Source of the DNA: Haliea sp.
Lineage (GTDB): Bacteria; Pseudomonadota; Gammaproteobacteria; Pseudomonadales; Halieaceae
Assembly: GCA_016704305.1 (NCBI GenBank)
Contig: JADJAL010000005.1
Location: 62,001-126,000 of the forward strand
Reading direction: 5' to 3'
DNA: 64,000 nt
The notes beneath the pieces are model-generated. The model was not told the origin of the DNA, searched no databases, and saw only the letters and a program-made list of their open reading frames with translations. The first letter of the stretch is position 1; each line of letters opens with the position of its first letter. A program made the translations under genes and the position numbers. Shown here piece by piece: positions 60,757 through 64,000 of the stretch.

Positions 60757-61890
60757 TCATTGTGCCGCAGGTTGGGAGTTCATCGCGCGCAGCTCGGGCG
60801 TGTCCAGGTCCTCGATCTTGAGCGGATTGGCGTTATAGGGATTGCCGATCAACCGCCAGGTCGATCGCGAGTCATACAGGCCGTCGAGCAGCCACTGTTT
60901 CTGCTCGGCGCCCAGGGTGGTGCGCGAGGGCTCGAACATGTCGGGGCCGGGCGGTATGCGGGAATCCTGGCCGTCGATGAAACCGAACACACTGGTGTTG
61001 GAGGGCACCTCGGGGTCACGGTAGGAGCGCACGTCGATCATGAAGATTTCCGCCGTGTCGCCCCAGCGGATTACGCGATGCGTGCGGTAATCGGCATCAG
61101 GCAGGACCGGCATGTTCTCGAACCAGGCACGTTTGGCGGCTTCGAGGCGCACAGGGTCACCCGTGGCATCGACGCCATTGTAAAATTCGCCATCGTCCCA
61201 CATCGCAACCAATGGCACGCGCGCGTGCAGGTCCTGCAGCAGCGGATTCGCGCGAAAGATGCTCCAGCGGTTGCGGTAGTCATCGAGCGTGATGTCGCCG
61301 TTGTCGCTGACGTAGATGTAGTCGCCGAGGTGCATCAGGAAATCGACGCCCTCTTCGGCGATCGCGCGGTGTGCCACGTAGAAGCTGTCATTGCGCTGCT
61401 GGCAGCTCGCAAAGGCGTAGCGGAGGCTGGCGTTGCTGCCCTGCGCCGGAGCCGTGCGCAGGCGCCCGCTGCGGGAAACGACGCGGTTCACCTCGAAGCG
61501 GTAGAAGTACCAGCCGTCGGCATCGAGTCCATCGACCAGTACCACTGCGGAGTAGGCGTTGTCGGCCAGGGCGCGCGTGACGCCACCTGTGACGATGCGC
61601 TCGAACCCCTCATCCTCGGCAACCGACCACAGGATGTCGACCGCAGCGCCATCGTCGGGCGCCGCGACACGCGTCCAGATGACGGCGCCGTCGGGCAGTG
61701 GGTCGCCGGCGACGACACCCTCGAAGAACAGCGTGCCGTCGTCCGGTATCAGCGGTTCCTCAAACACTTTTTCATCGTCACTTGACGAACTACAGGCAAC
61801 CACCCACGGCACGAGGCTCGCAACCGCAAGCGACTTGAGCAGCTCGCGGCGCGAGATACGCCGCAACCTTCCGTTCAACCGTTTACTCAT
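60757..61890 (-). CDS. Second PhoD-type phosphatase-like protein, N-terminal part (frameshift near 60775)
   Basis: 377 residues: Tat and lipobox-like signal (SRRELLKSLAVASLVPWVVACS), PhoD N-domain FFEGVVAGDPLPDGAVIWTRV, and the catalytic start RYAFASCQQRNDSFYVAHRAIAEEGVDFLMHLGDYIY. The usual WDDHE motif reads WDDGE (His replaced by Gly), so activity may be changed. The frame stops at 60757 while the C-terminal part goes on at 60686 in another frame. The whole gene would be 60297-61890, about 530 residues. Confidence 0.85.
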   Translation of the reverse strand: MSKRLNGRLRRISRRELLKSLAVASLVPWVVACSSSSDDEKVFEEPLIPDDGTLFFEGVVAGDPLPDGAVIWTRVAAPDDGAAVDILWSVAEDEGFERIVTGGVTRALADNAYSAVVLVDGLDADGWYFYRFEVNRVVSRSGRLRTAPAQGSNASLRYAFASCQQRNDSFYVAHRAIAEEGVDFLMHLGDYIYVSDNGDITLDDYRNRWSIFRANPLLQDLHARVPLVAMWDDGEFYNGVDATGDPVRLEAAKRAWFENMPVLPDADYRTHRVIRWGDTAEIFMIDVRSYRDPEVPSNTSVFGFIDGQDSRIPPGPDMFEPSRTTLGAEQKQWLLDGLYDSRSTWRLIGNPYNANPLKIEDLDTPELRAMNSQPAAQ

Positions 61891-61909
61891 TTACTCCTCC
61901 TGAATCAAG

Positions 61910-61926
61910 GACTCTGACCCCTTGAT
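61910..61926. repeat. 17-bp repeat, second copy, with a hairpin
   Basis: GACTCTGACCCCTTGAT followed by CCCG and ATCAAGGGTCA, so that TGACCC-TTGAT pairs with ATCAA-GGGTCA (61914-61943). It lies just upstream of the second phoD-like gene. Confidence 0.8.
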
Positions 61927-62106
61927 CCCGATCAAGGGTCAGGTCAAGAGTTACTTGATTTTGACCGTCATGGCACTGCTTGCTAAACACACTCCACCAC
62001 TCGCACATATTACCATCAAAAGACTCGGGCTTTGTGCGAACCGGCTGTTGCGTACCTTGCCACCCTCCGCAGGGAATCGTCCGTGACTCATCGGCGATTG
62101 AACGCA

Positions 62107-62361
62107 TCATTGCCAGGAATCAAAGCGAGGTGTCCGCCACCTTGATTCACTGTGCGCTAGAGCAGGCGTCTCCCAGCGGTATGCCCCTAAGGGCGAATCA
62201 GCGAGCAGTTGCGTGAAGTAATCGCGAAAGCCGGAATCCGATTGCCATAGATCGAGGACATCGGAGAAGCAAAGCGCCGCAGCATCGCGCGTCAGGGTGT
62301 ACCGCGTGATGCGATCAGGTTCGATGATGTCGATAGTCGTATCAAACATGGGTTTCGACAT
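62107..62361 (-). pseudogene. Truncated protein of an uncharacterised family (DUF6940-like N-terminus)
   Basis: 84 residues. YTLTRDAAALCFSDVLDLWQSDSGFRDYFTQLLADSPLGAYRWETPAL resembles the start of small proteins of about 200 residues (DUF6940-like; I am moderately sure of the family). After WETPAL the sequence becomes unrelated and stops. The rest is not found downstream in other frames, so the gene is broken. 61944-62106 holds nothing else. Confidence 0.45.
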
Positions 62362-62382
62362 AACTCCTCATGGCTGCACTTC

Positions 62383-62760
62383 TCATGTATCCGACGTACT
62401 GATGTCACGCATACGCTTTTGAAAGTTACCTCTAACGCTGTATAACAGATAACCATAAAGCGCCCAACAAAGTGTTACCACAAACACCTGGATGCCCATG
62501 TTGCCGTAGTTTGTATACACGGCATTGATGTAGGTGAAAGGTATTGCCAGAACGAAAAGTAAAAACAGGGCAATGGAATTGTAGCGACGTACCAACCAAA
62601 GCAGCACCACGGTAAAAAGCTGCAAGACTATTTGGATTGCGACCCAGGCTCGATACTCGGGACTGTCTGATGCGAGCAGTAAGATATGCAGCAATGCACT
62701 TGTTGCTACGCACACAGCCGCAAATCCTGTGACAATCCGAAAGAGAGACTCAATACTCAT
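62383..62760 (-). CDS. Small four-helix membrane protein of unknown function
   Basis: 125 residues with four hydrophobic helices (IVTGFAAVCVATSALLHILLLA, WVAIQIVLQLFTVVLLWLV, SIALFLLFVLAIPFTYINAVY, GIQVFVVTLCWALYGYLLYSV) and a basic C-terminus (RGNFQKRMRD). No recognised family. It stands between the truncated gene and the sulfotransferase, all on the minus strand. Confidence 0.65.
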   Translation of the reverse strand: MSIESLFRIVTGFAAVCVATSALLHILLLASDSPEYRAWVAIQIVLQLFTVVLLWLVRRYNSIALFLLFVLAIPFTYINAVYTNYGNMGIQVFVVTLCWALYGYLLYSVRGNFQKRMRDISTSDT

Positions 62761-62823
62761 CTATTACATTCCCCATAACGATCAAGCCCGGCAGCCAGCA
62801 GAGCGTGTCCACTTCTGCTGCGG

Positions 62824-64000
62824 TTAGGGCAACGCCGCAGCTCCGGTGCTGCTCCCAAGCACCGGCGCCAGGATCTCCTGCAACTCCCCAACATGCGACG
62901 CATAGTTGCGCCAGAAGCCCACGCCGGAAGTATAGATCGGTTGGCGCACCTGCTCGGAGCTGGCGGTGCGCACCGCGCGCTCGCTGGCGTGGAAGTGCAG
63001 GCAGGCGTCTTCCCACGGCAGTTCCAGGTACGCAAGGATGCGCCGCACCTGGCTCTCCAGATCCGCCACCGTGTCCTCGTACTGCACGCGCAGCACCTTG
63101 CCGGGTAGCACCTCGTCCCAGTGGTCCATCATGCGCACATATTGCAGGTAGTATTCGCCGAGGTCGCACTGGTCGTAGCTGAAGGTCTGGCCGCGCGCGT
63201 ACAGCTGGCGCAGGTTGCCGACACAGGCGTCCAGCGGGTGGCGGCGGGCGTCGATGATTTTCGCGTTCGGCAGGATGCTGTGGATGAAGCCCACGCTGGG
63301 GAAATTGTTCGGCATCTTGTCGATAAAGCGCGCGCGGCCCGCCACGCGGTGCCTGGCCGCCAGCGCCAGGTAGTCGGCGCCCAGGCGGTGTAGATGTCGC
63401 GGCTGCAGTTCCGCCATGACATGGGGATACTGCATCGCATCGGCGCGGTTGTGGTTCAGCGATTTACACAGCCGGCCGATGTACGGCAGCTCGCTGGTGC
63501 CTTCCACCTGGCTGTGGCTGGCGATGATCTGCTCCACCAGGGTCGAGCCCGAGCGCGGCAGGCCCAGCACGAAAATGGGCGCGGCGTCCGGGTTGCCCTG
63601 TCCGGCGATGCGGTGAAAGTACTCGGCGTTGAAAAACTGCACCAGTTCGTCGTTGATCGTTTCCGTCTGCACCGGGTCGTAGCTGACCAGCATGCGCTGC
63701 GTGGCGTTGCCCTTTTCGTAATAGCGCCAGGCCTGTTCAAAATCCTGGCGGTCCTCGAAGGCCTTGCCCAGCGCAAACAGGAAGTTGACGCGCGACGTGT
63801 CGTTCAACGAGTCGCGCTCCAGCTGCCGCTGCATGTCAGCGATTTCATTGTCATCGAAGCGGTAGGTTTTGAGATTGGCGAGGCTGTAGTACGCCTCGCC
63901 GAAATCGGGCTCCAGTTCGCGGCAGCGGTGATACGCGGCGACGCCCTCCTGTTGTGATCCCAGCGTCTTCAGCATGTGCCCCAGGCCCAGCCATGCGCCC
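62824..64000 (-). CDS. TPR-containing sulfotransferase, 5' end beyond the window
   Basis: At least 390 residues, with the frame still open at base 64000. TPR-type repeats come first (AWLGLGHMLKTLGSQQEGVAAYHRCRELEPDFGEAYYSLANLK, FALGKAFEDRQDFEQAWRYYEKGN). The sulfotransferase domain follows with the PAPS loop IFVLGLPRSGSTLVEQIIASH, then FIDKMPNNFPSVGFIHSILPNAKIIDARRHPLDACVGN. Such TPR-sulfotransferases are common in marine gammaproteobacteria and caulobacteria; they move sulfate from PAPS to unknown acceptors. The nearby hydroxylase and propeller genes are typical neighbours of this group. Confidence 0.92.
   Translation of the reverse strand, partial: GAWLGLGHMLKTLGSQQEGVAAYHRCRELEPDFGEAYYSLANLKTYRFDDNEIADMQRQLERDSLNDTSRVNFLFALGKAFEDRQDFEQAWRYYEKGNATQRMLVSYDPVQTETINDELVQFFNAEYFHRIAGQGNPDAAPIFVLGLPRSGSTLVEQIIASHSQVEGTSELPYIGRLCKSLNHNRADAMQYPHVMAELQPRHLHRLGADYLALAARHRVAGRARFIDKMPNNFPSVGFIHSILPNAKIIDARRHPLDACVGNLRQLYARGQTFSYDQCDLGEYYLQYVRMMDHWDEVLPGKVLRVQYEDTVADLESQVRRILAYLELPWEDACLHFHASERAVRTASSEQVRQPIYTSGVGFWRNYASHVGELQEILAPVLGSSTGAAALP

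Overview
The window looks like chromosomal DNA of a marine-type gammaproteobacterium. Evidence: a Pseudomonas-like Fur (single Cys in the HHDHMVC region), a tmRNA tag ANDDNYGAQLAA, the gene order fur/recN/hrcA/grpE/dnaK/dnaJ/dapB, and large TonB-dependent receptors next to hydrolases. A Halieaceae/Cellvibrionales-like host is my inference only. No rRNA, tRNA, CRISPR array or prophage was seen.

Layout. 1-1400: an AT-rich tail of a histidine phosphotransfer domain, then decayed IS256- and IS3-type transposase remnants. 1455-9890: an accessory metabolic block with a GH29 alpha-L-fucosidase lipoprotein, an MpaB-type oxygenase, a sterol-desaturase-type hydroxylase, a TetR regulator, a small unknown protein overlapping a B12-dependent radical SAM enzyme, and a diguanylate cyclase. 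10399-18260: ssrA (tmRNA), a large AsmA-like protein, a candidate structured RNA, smpB, a sodium symporter, ratA, rnfH and bamE. 18334-27671: fur, recN, then hrcA and the heat-shock genes grpE-dnaK-dnaJ with two sigma-32 type promoters, dapB, and the thioredoxin-like co-chaperone cnoX. 28081-36181: a luciferase-like oxidoreductase, aceK, two histidine phosphatases, tesB, a MATE transporter, tag and an enoyl-CoA hydratase. 36122-40706: a periplasmic pcm whose 3' end runs into three long palindromic repeats, and an SOS-type dnaE2 with a perfect LexA box.

41299-47854 is a chromosomal integron. Its integrase carries an in-frame stop and faces away from a row of small gene cassettes separated by eight recognisable attC sites. 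Cassettes encode a zinc-ribbon membrane protein, small secreted or membrane proteins, a 34-residue lysine-rich peptide and a RelE/ParE-type toxin-antitoxin pair. An IS1182-type transposase sits directly after the sixth attC. Three more small genes up to 49888 may be older cassette cargo.

49924-64000 is a nutrient-uptake block: an amidohydrolase, two TonB-dependent receptors, an Asp/Asn beta-hydroxylase-type protein coupled to a beta-propeller protein, a TerB-like protein, two exported PhoD-type phosphatases, and a TPR-sulfotransferase cut by the window end.

Several genes (radical SAM, diguanylate cyclase, AsmA-like, aceK, two cassette genes, the propeller gene, the second phoD) are each interrupted by an apparent single-base indel, mostly deletions. 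Consensus error in the assembly is the simplest explanation, so these are annotated as probably intact genes in the organism.
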